A program made the position numbers and the translations under genes. Below, in pieces: positions 44,183-54,167 of a stretch of DNA of 64,000 nucleotides. This DNA comes from G963674835 sp963674835 (GTDB lineage Bacteria; Planctomycetota; Planctomycetia; Pirellulales; Thermoguttaceae). Where the stretch lies: positions 372,001-436,000 of the forward strand of contig CAXXKC010000003.1 of the NCBI GenBank assembly GCA_963674835.2, given 5' to 3'. Numbering within the stretch: position 1 is the first letter of the stretch; each line of letters opens with the position of its first letter. Below the pieces are notes generated by a model. That model was not told the DNA's origin and searched no databases. It saw only the letters and a program-made list of their open reading frames with translations.

Positions 44183-46603
44183 ATGAAAAGCAACTTTTTC
44201 GCACGCTATAGTCTCCTGATCTTGTTGGTCATGGCCTTTCTTGTGCCGTTCTTCCTCGTCGGCACACAGATGTCGCTGCGCAGCAACAAGAACGACGTCA
44301 AGTCGTGGCTACCGTCGGCCTATCAAGAGACGACGATGTACGAGTGGTACCGGTCGCGCTTCGAGACCGACATGTTCATCCTCGTCAGTTGGGAGGGCTG
44401 CACGCTCGACGATACCACGCTTCCGCTGCTGGCGAAGAAGCTAACGCCCCCGCAAGAACACGTGCGCGTGAGCTCGGACCCGCGATTTTTCAAGAGCGTG
44501 ACCACGGGCGTCGAGATCCTCAACAGCCTGATCGACCAGGGCGTGGACCCGGCGGCGGCCCTGGAGCGGCTGAAGGGGTTCGTCATCGGCCGTGACGGCA
44601 AACAGACCTGTCTGGTACTGACGATCCGTCCGCAGGCGGAGGCCGAGTGGGACGCGACGGACCACGACGGGCAGAAGTTCCTGCACGCGGTGATCGACAA
44701 GATCTACAACGTGGCGGAAATGGAGTGTGCTATTCCCCGCGATCAGCTTCACATGGGCGGGCCGCCGGTCGATAACGTGGCCATCGACGTGGAGGGCGAG
44801 CGCTCGATGCTGCGGCTGGCGATCGTGTCGGCCATCGTGGGATTGATCATATCGTGGTGGTGCCTACGGAGTTGGGGCCTGACCACCATGGTATTCACCA
44901 CGTCGCTGTTCAGCGCCGGCTTGGCCATGGCCGTCGTGTGGTATTCCGGCGCGCAGATGAACGCGATTCTATTGACGATGCCGGCGCTGGTCTTCGTGGC
45001 AGCGACCTCGGGCGCGATCCATCTGGCCAACTATTACCGCGACACGGTGCGCCAACACGGGTTGGAAGGCGCTCCGGGGCGGGCGGTGGCCAGCGCGTGG
45101 CTTCCGTTGGCCCTGGCTACGGGCACAACCGCGATCGGCCTGGCATCGCTGTGCATCAGCGAATTGGTGCCCATCAAGATGTTCGGCATCTACTCGGCCA
45201 TCGGCGTGATGGGTAGCCTGTTGGTGCTCTGTTTGTACATGCCGGCGCTGCTGCAGCTTTGGCCGCTGAAGGGGGTCTTTCGCAACGATGCCTCCGGCGA
45301 GTCGGTAGACGTGGGCCTTTCGCCGCGGTGGCGTGCGTTCGGCCAGTGGACCATCCGGCGACACGGTTGGGTGACGGTGGGCTGCCTGTTGCTGATGGCA
45401 TTGGGCACCTGGGGCACGACCAAGGTGCAGACGTCGGTGAAGCTGATGCGGCTGTTCTCGCCGCACGCCCGCATCTTGGCCGACTACGCCTGGCTGGAAG
45501 AACACCTCGGACCGCTGGTTCCGCTGGAGGTGGTTCTCCGTGTCGACACGCAAACGTGCAAGCTGGACCTGTTGGAACAGATGCAACTGGTGCAGGAGGT
45601 GCAAGCCGGCCTGGATCAGATGGGAGAAGTGGGCAGCGCCTTGGCCGCACCGACGTTCGTACGCGACATGCCCCAGAATCCCAGCTTCATGGAACGCCGC
45701 GTTTGGATCGTTCAGCTCCAGCGCCACCAGGACCAACTCAACGAGTTCTTCCAGGTCGAGAAGGACAAGGGCGAAAACCTCTGGCGCATTAGCGCCCGGG
45801 TCGGAGCCTTGACCGATCTGGACTACGGCAAGTTCGTCGACGACTTGAAGCAGGTGGTCGAGCCGATCCTCGACTCGTACCGTTCGGAGGGGGTCGACGG
45901 GATTGCAGCCGTCTACACCGGGCTGGTGCCGCTGATTTACAAGGCGCAGCACTCGATGCTCGACGGTCTACTGCTCGGCTTCACGGGGGATTTGATTCTC
46001 ATCGGCCTGGGCATCATCCTCCTCATGCGGGAATGGTCGGCCGGGTTTCTGCTGATGATCCCCAGCCTGTTTCCGCTGGCACTGGTATTCGGGGCCATGG
46101 GCTGGTTCGGGATTGTCGTCGATACCGGCACCGTCATGACGCCGGCGGTCGCGTTAGGCGTCACGGTCGACGATGCGATCCACTTCATGCTCTGGTGCCG
46201 GCACGGACAGGAACGGGGCATGAACCGGCAGGAGGCGATCATGTTCGCCTACGAGGACTGCGCGCGGGCGATCTACCAAAGCTGGGGGGTGATCGGTCTC
46301 GGGCTGTTCGCGTTCGCGCTGAGCAATTTCGTTCCCACCCAGCGATTCGGTTATTTGATGCTCGCCATGCTGACGGCGTCGGCCATCGGCAACTTAGTGC
46401 TGTTGCCGGCATTGCTGGCAGGCCCGATGGGCCGCTACTTCTGGAAGATCCGCAAGCCGTCGAAGCGCGAGGCCCATGTGCCGCCGCCGCACCGGCGTCA
46501 GACCATCCGCGAGCCGTTGACGGCCGGTACGCCGTACCCCCGCATCGCCGCCGATGACGATCATCCGTGGGACCACTCGCAACCCGATTCGCTGACCACC
46601 TAA
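44183..46603 (+). CDS. MMPL/RND-superfamily exporter
   Basis: An 806-residue inner-membrane transporter, probably exporting lipids or other hydrophobic compounds. The start MKSNFFARYSLLILLVMAFL is the first helix; next comes a large periplasmic domain (FETDMFILVSWEGC, LHMGGPPVDNVAIDVEGERS), five helices, a second periplasmic domain and a second helix bundle (GIVVDTGTVMTPAVALGVTV, DDAIHFMLW). The second bundle keeps the Asp-Asp pair expected for proton coupling. Tail after about residue 760 is Pro/His-rich. It is followed by secDF after 121 bases and the HpnN-like gene further on, giving three RND-fold proteins in a row. Confidence 0.87.
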   Translation: MKSNFFARYSLLILLVMAFLVPFFLVGTQMSLRSNKNDVKSWLPSAYQETTMYEWYRSRFETDMFILVSWEGCTLDDTTLPLLAKKLTPPQEHVRVSSDPRFFKSVTTGVEILNSLIDQGVDPAAALERLKGFVIGRDGKQTCLVLTIRPQAEAEWDATDHDGQKFLHAVIDKIYNVAEMECAIPRDQLHMGGPPVDNVAIDVEGERSMLRLAIVSAIVGLIISWWCLRSWGLTTMVFTTSLFSAGLAMAVVWYSGAQMNAILLTMPALVFVAATSGAIHLANYYRDTVRQHGLEGAPGRAVASAWLPLALATGTTAIGLASLCISELVPIKMFGIYSAIGVMGSLLVLCLYMPALLQLWPLKGVFRNDASGESVDVGLSPRWRAFGQWTIRRHGWVTVGCLLLMALGTWGTTKVQTSVKLMRLFSPHARILADYAWLEEHLGPLVPLEVVLRVDTQTCKLDLLEQMQLVQEVQAGLDQMGEVGSALAAPTFVRDMPQNPSFMERRVWIVQLQRHQDQLNEFFQVEKDKGENLWRISARVGALTDLDYGKFVDDLKQVVEPILDSYRSEGVDGIAAVYTGLVPLIYKAQHSMLDGLLLGFTGDLILIGLGIILLMREWSAGFLLMIPSLFPLALVFGAMGWFGIVVDTGTVMTPAVALGVTVDDAIHFMLWCRHGQERGMNRQEAIMFAYEDCARAIYQSWGVIGLGLFAFALSNFVPTQRFGYLMLAMLTASAIGNLVLLPALLAGPMGRYFWKIRKPSKREAHVPPPHRRQTIREPLTAGTPYPRIAADDDHPWDHSQPDSLTT

Positions 46604-46724
46604 GGACGTAGCCTCGCGGATGTTACACTAGACGTTTTCAAACGATGTTTCGTATTCAACAAGATGGGGGGCTCTCGATCGTTGCGACCCAGCACGTTCG
46701 AGACCGTGTTTGAAGGAGAGTCCG

Positions 46725-49700
46725 ATGCTGTTCGCCAAAATCATCGTCTGGCTGACTGTCCCGCTTGTCATAGCGGCGATCCTGGCCAGGCTCGTCCGTT
46801 TGCCGCAATACACGCGGCGAATCGCCCTGGTGATGTACGTCGCCATTCTCTCGGGCGTAGCCCTTTATCCCTGGTCCAGCGCCATGCGTTTGGGCATTGA
46901 CCTCAGCGGCGGGACGATCCTCGTCTACCAGGTGCAGAAACCGCTGCCGGCCGATTTCTCGATCGACAAGATGATCGTCGCCTTGAACCGGCGAATCAAC
47001 CCCGCGGGGGTGCTCGATACGTCCATCCGCGGCATCGGGAACGACCGCGTCGAGATCATCATTCCCCGCGCCGCGCCGCAAGAGGTGGAACGCTGCAAGC
47101 GAATTCTTACCTCGGTGGGTAGCCTCGAGTTCCGCATCCTCGCCAACAAACGCGATTCGCCTTCGCTGATTGCCCGGGGCGAACAGACGTTCCCCGGACC
47201 GGTCATGTCGAAGGAAGGCAAGACGCTGGCACGGTGGGTACCTCTGGCCGACAAGTCTGATCTTAACCAGGGGGGAGATATCGCCTTGCGGGTGGATCCT
47301 AACACGGGTATCCGCTACGTGTTGGTGGTACACGATCCGTTCAACGTCACCGGCGAGTACTTGACGCGGGCGGAACAGACCACCGATGACCGCGGGCGAC
47401 TGGCGGTCGGCTTCCACTTCAACGCCAAGGGAAGCACGCTGTTTGGCACCCTCACCGGCAAGAACCTGCCCGAGAATGGTTTCGAGCGACGCCTGGCGGT
47501 TATCCTCAACGGCGAGGTCTATTCGGCCCCGGGCATTCAAGACCAAATCACCAGTAACGGCATCATTCGCGGCGATTTCACTCGGGAACAGGTAACCGAC
47601 CTAGTGGCCGTACTGAATGCGGGTTCGCTTCCCGGCGAGTTAGTGAAGACGCCCGCCAGCGAGTTGACCATCGGCCCGACGCTCGGCCGGGATACGATCC
47701 ACAGCGGCCTGATGGCCATGGCGATCGCCACATCGCTCGTGCTGGTCTTCATGGCCGTCTACTACCACCTGGCCGGCCTTATCGCCGACGTCGCCGTGAT
47801 GCTCAACGTGCTGATCGTCGTAGGCGTCATGGCATGGCTGCATGCCACGTGGACGTTGGCCGGCCTGGCCGGTTTGGCGTTGACGGTCGGTATGGCGGTC
47901 GACGCGAACGTGCTGATTTACGAACGACTGCGCGAGGAGCAGGCACGTGGCCGATCGCTGCGGATGACGATCGAGTACGCGTTCGATCGAGCCCTCTCGC
48001 CGATTCTCGACTCGAATATCACGACCCTGTTGGCCGGATGCGTGCTGTACGCCGTCGGTAGCGAGCAGGTCAAGGGGTTCGCGGTCACGCTGATCATTGG
48101 CTTGATCGCAAACTTGTTCACGGCGGTATTCGTCTGCCGGCTGCTGTTCGACATCATCGAGCGGAATGCTTGGGTCTCGCGAATCAGCATGCTTTCGATC
48201 TTCGGCAAGCCGAACTTCGACTTCGTGGGAAAGCGACGCTACTTCGTCGGGGCATCGATCCTGCTGATCGGCGTCGGTCTGTCGACGCTGTTCCTCCGCG
48301 GGTCGAACATGCTCGACATTGATTTCACAGGCGGCACGCTCGCAGCCGTACACTTCACCGAGCAGACCAGCTCGGCAACGGTGCGCACCCTGGCCAGCCA
48401 GGCCCTCAACGACGATGCTGTATCGGTTGAAGAACTCCAATTGCACAACGAACCTCGCGGACATCGCTTCCTGATCCGCACGACGATCCAGGATCCGGAT
48501 GAGGTCAAGAAAGACATCGCCAAGGCGATGGGCAGCCAGTTGGCCAGCACGACGATGACCCACACGGCCATCGAGCCGATTCCCAAGGCGACGGAAGCGG
48601 TCAAACCGGCGGATGCTGCCAAGCCGGCCGATGCTGGCAAACCTGCGGACGCGGCCAAGGCGGAAGATGCTTCGAAGACATCGGATGCTTCCAAGGCGAA
48701 AGACCCCGCCAAGACGGCCGATGCGACGAAAGCAGAGGAGGCCGCCAAGCCGAAAGCGGCCGACGAGAAGGCCGCCGATGATGAGCCGGAAACGGTGGCT
48801 AGCGAGACCTTTGCCGGTGGCACTCGCACCGACTTGGAGTTCAATTCGCCGGTGCTAATCGGGGGGCTGCAAAGTATCATCGAAGCCGCTCTGACGGCGG
48901 AGAAGATTCCCGATCCGGCGCGTCGGTTCAGCATTGTCGGAGTGGGCAAGCCCACGGTACAGGCGACCGGCGGTGAGAACGATCAGGCGGCCGAGAACGA
49001 GTGGAGCAAGGTAGCGCTTCGCACCGACTTGGACGCTGCAACCTTGAAGAAGGTGCTGCCCCTGGTCGCCCAGCGGATCGGCGACCAATCGATGTTCGAG
49101 CGGCTGGACAACTTCGGCAGCCAGGTTGCCCAGGAGATGCAGACCGCCGCCGTGATCGCCGTGGCGTTGAGCATGTTGGTGATCGTGGGTTACCTTTGGA
49201 TCCGGTTCCAGAACATCAGCTACGGCGTAGGCGCGGTCGTCGCTATTCTGCACGACGTGTCGGTGGTGGTTGGCTTGTTGGCCGTGAGCGGCTGGCTGGC
49301 CGGCACGTTCATCGGCCATGCCTTGATGATCGAGGACTTCAAGATCAACTTGCCCGTGGTGGCAGCCCTCCTCACGTTGGTCGGCTTTTCGGTCAACGAC
49401 ACGATCGTCGTGTTCGACCGGATCCGCGAGGTGAAGGGCAAACGCAGGGAGGTCACCTGGGACGTGATCAATGAGAGCGTGAACCAGACGTTGTCGCGCA
49501 CGATTTTGACCAGCTTGACCGTATGGTTGGTGGCGGTGATTCTGTACGTCGTGGGCGGCGTGGCGATTCACGGCTTGGCCTTCTGCTTGCTGGCTGGTGT
49601 GATCGTCGGCACGTACAGCTCGATTTACATCGCCAGTCCCTTCCTCGTGTGGGTGGGCAACGTCTCCTCGGGTCCGAAACGGTCGTCGCCACGGCAGGTT

Positions 49701-49778
49701 TCGGCAGACCGTGGACGTGACAACTCGGACTCGGCACAGGACAAGGACTCGCGTCGGCAGAGGCGCAAGGTTAAGTAG
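46725..49778 (+). CDS. secDF: SecD-SecF fusion, protein translocase accessory subunit
   Basis: A 1017-residue fusion of SecD and SecF that uses the proton gradient to help pull proteins out of the Sec channel. AAGGAG precedes the ATG at 46725. SecD half: MRLGIDLSGGTILVYQV, a periplasmic domain, then LTVGMAVDANVLIYERLREE. SecF half: MLDIDFTGGTLAAVHFTEQT and VGFSVNDTIVVFDRIREVKG, both intact. In the SecF periplasmic domain, residues about 624-690 are a run of KPADA/KAEDA-like words, nearly all Lys, Ala, Asp, Pro and Glu, an insertion not typical of the family. Fused SecDF is usual for Planctomycetes. It lies between two other RND-type genes on the same strand. Confidence 0.96.
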   Translation: MLFAKIIVWLTVPLVIAAILARLVRLPQYTRRIALVMYVAILSGVALYPWSSAMRLGIDLSGGTILVYQVQKPLPADFSIDKMIVALNRRINPAGVLDTSIRGIGNDRVEIIIPRAAPQEVERCKRILTSVGSLEFRILANKRDSPSLIARGEQTFPGPVMSKEGKTLARWVPLADKSDLNQGGDIALRVDPNTGIRYVLVVHDPFNVTGEYLTRAEQTTDDRGRLAVGFHFNAKGSTLFGTLTGKNLPENGFERRLAVILNGEVYSAPGIQDQITSNGIIRGDFTREQVTDLVAVLNAGSLPGELVKTPASELTIGPTLGRDTIHSGLMAMAIATSLVLVFMAVYYHLAGLIADVAVMLNVLIVVGVMAWLHATWTLAGLAGLALTVGMAVDANVLIYERLREEQARGRSLRMTIEYAFDRALSPILDSNITTLLAGCVLYAVGSEQVKGFAVTLIIGLIANLFTAVFVCRLLFDIIERNAWVSRISMLSIFGKPNFDFVGKRRYFVGASILLIGVGLSTLFLRGSNMLDIDFTGGTLAAVHFTEQTSSATVRTLASQALNDDAVSVEELQLHNEPRGHRFLIRTTIQDPDEVKKDIAKAMGSQLASTTMTHTAIEPIPKATEAVKPADAAKPADAGKPADAAKAEDASKTSDASKAKDPAKTADATKAEEAAKPKAADEKAADDEPETVASETFAGGTRTDLEFNSPVLIGGLQSIIEAALTAEKIPDPARRFSIVGVGKPTVQATGGENDQAAENEWSKVALRTDLDAATLKKVLPLVAQRIGDQSMFERLDNFGSQVAQEMQTAAVIAVALSMLVIVGYLWIRFQNISYGVGAVVAILHDVSVVVGLLAVSGWLAGTFIGHALMIEDFKINLPVVAALLTLVGFSVNDTIVVFDRIREVKGKRREVTWDVINESVNQTLSRTILTSLTVWLVAVILYVVGGVAIHGLAFCLLAGVIVGTYSSIYIASPFLVWVGNVSSGPKRSSPRQVSADRGRDNSDSAQDKDSRRQRRKVK

Positions 49779-49858
49779 TCGTTCGACCCACGGGGTTGGG
49801 CGGGCAGCAAACGCGAGCGCCGTGGAAGCGCCGCCACACCTTCAATGGAATAGAAGCG

Positions 49859-52639
49859 ATGTTTGCGGAAAGGATGCCGCCATCGGAATGGTCACCTCTG
49901 GCGCGGCCCGTTGTCGGGCTGACGCGCGTGGTGATCCGCTTTCCGGAACTTACGCTCCTTGTCGCCGGCGCGGTTGCAGTACTGTCTGTGATGGTGGCGG
50001 TCCGAGGACTCGAGTTCCACACGAAGCGTTCCGACCTGCTCAGCCCAAAGAGTGACTATCACCGCCGTTGGATCGCTTACACGAAGGAATTTGGTGACAA
50101 GGAAGACGTGGTCGTGGTGGTGCAGGGAGAGCATCCCACGGCCGTCGCGGCCGCGACAGACGACGTGGCGACCGCGTTGGCGACCAAGCCGGAACTGTTC
50201 CACGCCGTGCTTCAGAAGGTCGACACGTCGTCGCTGCGGTCCAAGGGGCTGTACTACCTGGGCTACGAGCAGTTGGCGGCCCTGGGCGGATTGGTCGGCC
50301 AGATGGAGTCAGTCCTGCAGGGCAACTCGCTGGGCTTGGACGCCGCTGCGCCGATTGCCGCGGAGATGGGCATGGCGAGCGGTGGCGCGGATCGCGTCCC
50401 GCCGGTCATCTCGGCGGCCGAACAGCAATTGCATCTGGCTATGCTGGCCCGTTGGCTCGATTCGCTGTTGGTCGCGCTGCGCGATCCGTCGCAATATCAT
50501 TCGCCGTGGCCGGAAATGAATGCCCTGGCCGCAGCCGCGCCCACCGCGGGCTCCTCGCAACGTTTGCAGGCCGACAACGGCAAGATCGGCCTGATCATGC
50601 TGCAATTGGCCCCCGACACGAAAAAGTCGTTCGTCCCCAACACGGAGGCCATCAAGTCCCTGCGACGCATGTTAGATCAGGTGCGCCAGCGACATCCCAA
50701 CACGTACATCGGCCTGACGGGCCTGCCCATCATCGAATTCGACGAGATGCAGGCGAGCCAGTCGTCGTCGACACTCGCTACCATCCTGTCGTTGATGGGC
50801 GTCGTGGTCGTGTTCATTGCGGGATTCGGCGGGCTGCGCCATCCGATGCTGGCCGTGCTGTCGTTGATCGTCGGGCTCGTCTGGTCGCTCGGCTTCATCA
50901 CGCTGTCGGTCGGCCATCTGAACATCCTCAGCAGCGCTTTTGGGGCGATGCTCATCGGGCTGGGAATCGACTACGGCGTGTATTACGTCGCCCGCTACAT
51001 CCAGTTGCGCAACGCGTCGTACGGAATGCAGGACGCGTTGATGGAGACGGCCCGCAGCATTGGGCCGGGTATTGCAACAGGCGCCATTACCACGGCGGGT
51101 GCGTTCTTTGTCGCAGGGTTCACCGATTTTCGCGGACTAGCCGAGTTGGGAGTCGTGGTCGGCGGCGGCGCGCTGCTCTGTTGGTTGTCGGGCGTGGCGG
51201 TGCTACCGGCAATGATCTGTCTTTCCGACCGCAATCGGCCCAGTTCGTCGCTGCCGGCGCCCCTGGATTTCGCCAGTTGGTTTCGGCCGCTGTGGCGGCG
51301 TCCGCGACTGACACTGGCGTTGGCCTGCGGCGCCACGGCCATCATCTCGATGGGCATTTCGCGACTGTGGTACGACTATAGCTTGACGAACCTGCAGCCG
51401 GCCGGCCTGGAAAGCGTAGAGGTCCAGCGCACGTTGCTGGCCCGGCTGGGTCGGAGCGCGCTGTGCGGACTGTCGATCGCCAATACGCGGCAGGAAGTCC
51501 AACTGCGCAAGCAACGGTGCCTGGAACTGCCGTCGGTGGAACGAGTCGAAGAGATCGCCACACTCCTGCCGGAAGTCGACGCCCGGAATACGGCGATGGT
51601 AGGGCGCATTCACGCGCAGCTAAGCGCCTTGGGCACGCGTCCGCCCGCCCTGCGGGTCCCGCAGCGCCAACAGTTGCAGGAGCAGGTCGCACAGGTCGAG
51701 GCGATTTTCGACCACATTCCGGAAGCCGCGGCGTGCTGCTGGCAAGTGCACCAAATTCGCGGCCTGCTGGAGCGACTGTCGGATCAGGAGTGCACCGCGC
51801 GGCTGAGCGCGTACGGTCAGAGCCTCTGCCGGGACACGTGGCAACGGGCGGCGGCCCTGCGTGCGGTATCGAATCCGCAGCCGCCGCAGTGGAGCGACCT
51901 GCCCGAGGGGCTGGTCTCGCGGTTCGTGGGCCACAACGGCAAATACCTACTGAAGATCTACTGCAAGGGAGACGTTTGGGATCCAGCGGCGATGGAGAAA
52001 TTCGTCGCCGACGTGCGCTGCGTCGATCCGAACGTCACCGGCAATCCGGTACAAATCTGCGAAGCTTCGCGCCAGATGCGGCGCAGTTACGAGGAGTCGG
52101 CTGTCTATGCGGTGGTGATCGTTCTGGTACTCGTCCTGATCGACCTGGGCAGCTTGTGGGACGCCCTGCTGGCCATGCTTCCGCTGGGACTCGGGGCGAT
52201 ACAGATGATCGGGTTGATGGGATTGTTGGATATCCCGTTCAACTCGGCCAATATGATCGTGCTGCCGCTGATCAACGGCATCGGGGTCGACTACGGCATC
52301 CACGTCGTTCACGACTTCCGGCGCCGGAAACACTCGTACCGGACGATCAGCGCATCGACCGTCACCGCTCTGGTGATCAACTCGTTGACGACCATGGTCG
52401 GTTTTGGAAGCCTGATGATCGCCAGTCATCAAGGTCTGCAAAGCCTCGGGCGCGTGTTGACCATCGGCCTAACGTGCTGCCTGGTCAGCACGTTGATCGT
52501 CCCCTGCTTCTTCATCCTCTGGTCGCGGAGGCACCAGGACGACGATTTCGACGCCGGGTATCCTCATCCTTCCCAGCCGAGCGAGCAGGAAGACGCCGCG
52601 GGCCCCCACTGGTCGGTGCCGATTGGCCGTCCAGCGTGA
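49859..52639 (+). CDS. HpnN-like MMPL/RND transporter
   Basis: A 926-residue RND-type transporter. Like HpnN (hopanoid-related lipid transporter) it begins with a first helix, then FHTKRSDLLSPKSDYHRRWI and DVVVVVQGEHP. First bundle: GAMLIGLGIDYGVYYVARYI; second bundle: NGIGVDYGIHVVHDFRRRKH, followed by TMVGFGSLMIASHQGL. Both carry the Gly-Asp-Tyr proton-pathway pattern. Length is a little above HpnN (about 860-880). The start at 49859 follows a weak purine stretch. It starts 80 bases after secDF and converges with the DUF502 gene (22-base gap). No hopene cyclase gene is in the window, so the hopanoid link is only by similarity. Confidence 0.88.
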   Translation: MFAERMPPSEWSPLARPVVGLTRVVIRFPELTLLVAGAVAVLSVMVAVRGLEFHTKRSDLLSPKSDYHRRWIAYTKEFGDKEDVVVVVQGEHPTAVAAATDDVATALATKPELFHAVLQKVDTSSLRSKGLYYLGYEQLAALGGLVGQMESVLQGNSLGLDAAAPIAAEMGMASGGADRVPPVISAAEQQLHLAMLARWLDSLLVALRDPSQYHSPWPEMNALAAAAPTAGSSQRLQADNGKIGLIMLQLAPDTKKSFVPNTEAIKSLRRMLDQVRQRHPNTYIGLTGLPIIEFDEMQASQSSSTLATILSLMGVVVVFIAGFGGLRHPMLAVLSLIVGLVWSLGFITLSVGHLNILSSAFGAMLIGLGIDYGVYYVARYIQLRNASYGMQDALMETARSIGPGIATGAITTAGAFFVAGFTDFRGLAELGVVVGGGALLCWLSGVAVLPAMICLSDRNRPSSSLPAPLDFASWFRPLWRRPRLTLALACGATAIISMGISRLWYDYSLTNLQPAGLESVEVQRTLLARLGRSALCGLSIANTRQEVQLRKQRCLELPSVERVEEIATLLPEVDARNTAMVGRIHAQLSALGTRPPALRVPQRQQLQEQVAQVEAIFDHIPEAAACCWQVHQIRGLLERLSDQECTARLSAYGQSLCRDTWQRAAALRAVSNPQPPQWSDLPEGLVSRFVGHNGKYLLKIYCKGDVWDPAAMEKFVADVRCVDPNVTGNPVQICEASRQMRRSYEESAVYAVVIVLVLVLIDLGSLWDALLAMLPLGLGAIQMIGLMGLLDIPFNSANMIVLPLINGIGVDYGIHVVHDFRRRKHSYRTISASTVTALVINSLTTMVGFGSLMIASHQGLQSLGRVLTIGLTCCLVSTLIVPCFFILWSRRHQDDDFDAGYPHPSQPSEQEDAAGPHWSVPIGRPA

Positions 52640-52661
52640 GTCGCCTGTGAGGACTGCCCGA

Positions 52662-53378
52662 TCATGACGCCGCCGTGCGGCCCTCGGGCTGGAGAACGTC
52701 GGAGGGCACGGGCACCTGATGCTCGGCCGGCACGACCTGCGAGGCCAGGATGCCCAGCGACAGGCAGACTCGCATCGCCTGTTCGGGCGACATGTCGAGC
52801 TTGGTAATCTTATCGGCCGGGACGAAGACCATGCCGCCCCACATGGGCAAGGGAGCCATCGGTACGTAGACGAGGCGATACTCCTGCTCGTCGAAGCGGT
52901 ACACCTCCGGCGACGCCATCAGCGCCAGGAATCCGCCAATGGCCCCGTCGCCAACGGCGCAGAACACGACACTCATTCCCTTGAGGTCCGATCGGTCCTC
53001 CTTGCGGAGCATGCCGACGAGTTGGGAAGTGGTGCCATAGATCCCTTTGACGATGGGAATGTGGTTGATCGCGCGGTTGAAGGCCCCAGCGATCCGGTTG
53101 CGAGCCATCGACTTGGTCAGCAGGCCCAACAGCCAGATGCCCGAAAGCACAAACACCCAACCGATGATCAGGGCGGTGAGCTTGTCGGTTGCGAATTGCA
53201 GGCCGACCGACTGCAACGCGGTGCCCAGGGTGCTGCTGGGGCCAAGCAGCGCTTGCAAATAGCCGACGACCCAACCGATGATCGCAATGGTAATGACGAT
53301 CGGGAGGATGGTGAACAGTCCGGACAGAAACGTGGAAACGATGCCGTCCAGCCAAGTCCAAGTGATCAAGCGTTTCAT
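52662..53378 (-). CDS. DUF502 family membrane protein
   Basis: A 238-residue protein. The ATG at 53378 (MKRLITWTWLDGIVSTFLSG) follows GAGG. Two helices, LFTILPIVITIAIIGWVVGY and ALIIGWVFVLSGIWLLGLLT, are followed by the conserved HIPIVKGIYGTTSQLVGML block that defines the family, then a soluble domain (EYRLVYVPMAPLPMWGGMVF). The C-terminus is Pro-rich. Function of DUF502 proteins is not settled. It converges with the HpnN-like gene, so the two share a terminator region of only 22 bases. Confidence 0.87.
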   Translation of the reverse strand: MKRLITWTWLDGIVSTFLSGLFTILPIVITIAIIGWVVGYLQALLGPSSTLGTALQSVGLQFATDKLTALIIGWVFVLSGIWLLGLLTKSMARNRIAGAFNRAINHIPIVKGIYGTTSQLVGMLRKEDRSDLKGMSVVFCAVGDGAIGGFLALMASPEVYRFDEQEYRLVYVPMAPLPMWGGMVFVPADKITKLDMSPEQAMRVCLSLGILASQVVPAEHQVPVPSDVLQPEGRTAAS

Positions 53379-53734
53379 AGTCTGGCCTCGAGTCGATCGA
53401 TCCACCGGCAGGGTTGCGGCAGATCACAGTCACGGCGGCCGGCGGCCTCTCCCCTCCGACGGCCCGGAGGCAAGCACCCAACGGGCGTCCGGCGAACCCT
53501 GAGGCGCCTCGGCCGGCACAACCGTCACACCGTATCATAGCATAGCAGCGAGGGCGGCGCAGGGCAGCGCCGTTGGGGGAGGGTGCTTTCGCAATTCGTT
53601 CGCCCGGCGATCCCTTCGGGACACAACCTGCAATCTGTCCGCTTTGGCCATTCGGCACATCGCGACTTTCCGGGGAAGCGCTGGAGCGTCACAACGCCCG
53701 GACCGATCCAATGCTTGGACGATTGGAACACATC

Positions 53735-53818
53735 TCACGAAAGAGTAGCGAGCGGATCGCTTTTCCCAACCTTAGAAACACGCCGCCAGGAACACTACCG
53801 TCAAGTGCGACTCGCACT
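53735..53818 (-). repeat. Dispersed palindromic intergenic repeat, copy 3 (diverged)
   Basis: On the minus strand it starts AGTGCGAGTCGCACTTGACG, with perfect 7-bp arms, and continues GTAGTGTTCCTGGCGGCG and GTGTTTCT, matching copies 1 and 2. After about 60 bases the match weakens. It lies between the DUF502 gene and the SDR gene. Confidence 0.7.
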
Positions 53819-54112
53819 AGCAATTCCGTGCACGGTCTTGTAGAGGTTCGCTGAAGTTGGTTCCCAACACTCCACGGGAGAACAGGAAATGGTCGATCCA
53901 CCCGGCGGTGTTGCGTGAGGTGAGCGAAACCGTGCTCTCCTCACCAACGGCGAGGATCTTCAGACGCGACAGTAAAGCAGTTTCTTCACGAAGTTTGCAT
54001 AGCCAATAAGCGGAAGCCGGCAACTCCGACCGAGCGTTGGTCAGCGAGAAGGCAGCATGAAGTCGGCCATCGCGTATTCACTATGCAGGCTTTCATGAAT
54101 CGATCACCCACG

Positions 54113-54143
54113 GAAACCCGCCGGGTCGGCTCTGGCGGGTTTC
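54113..54143. terminator. Strong intrinsic-terminator hairpin after the SDR gene
   Basis: GAAACCCGCC (54113-54122) pairs perfectly with GGCGGGTTTC (54134-54143) around an 11-base loop. A T-rich tail follows on the plus strand; on the minus strand the tail is poorer. It stands 24 bases beyond the stop of the SDR gene, the last of a five-gene minus-strand run, and probably ends that transcript. Confidence 0.75.
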
Positions 54144-54167
54144 TCTGTTTCTTGGCTCGACGCCGAG

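Larger units (their letters stand above)
53379..54167. other. Spacer with repeat copy 3 and a terminator hairpin
   Basis: About 790 bases with no credible gene. It contains the third copy of the palindromic repeat (53735-53818) and, near the right end, the strong hairpin at 54113-54143. Confidence 0.5.
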
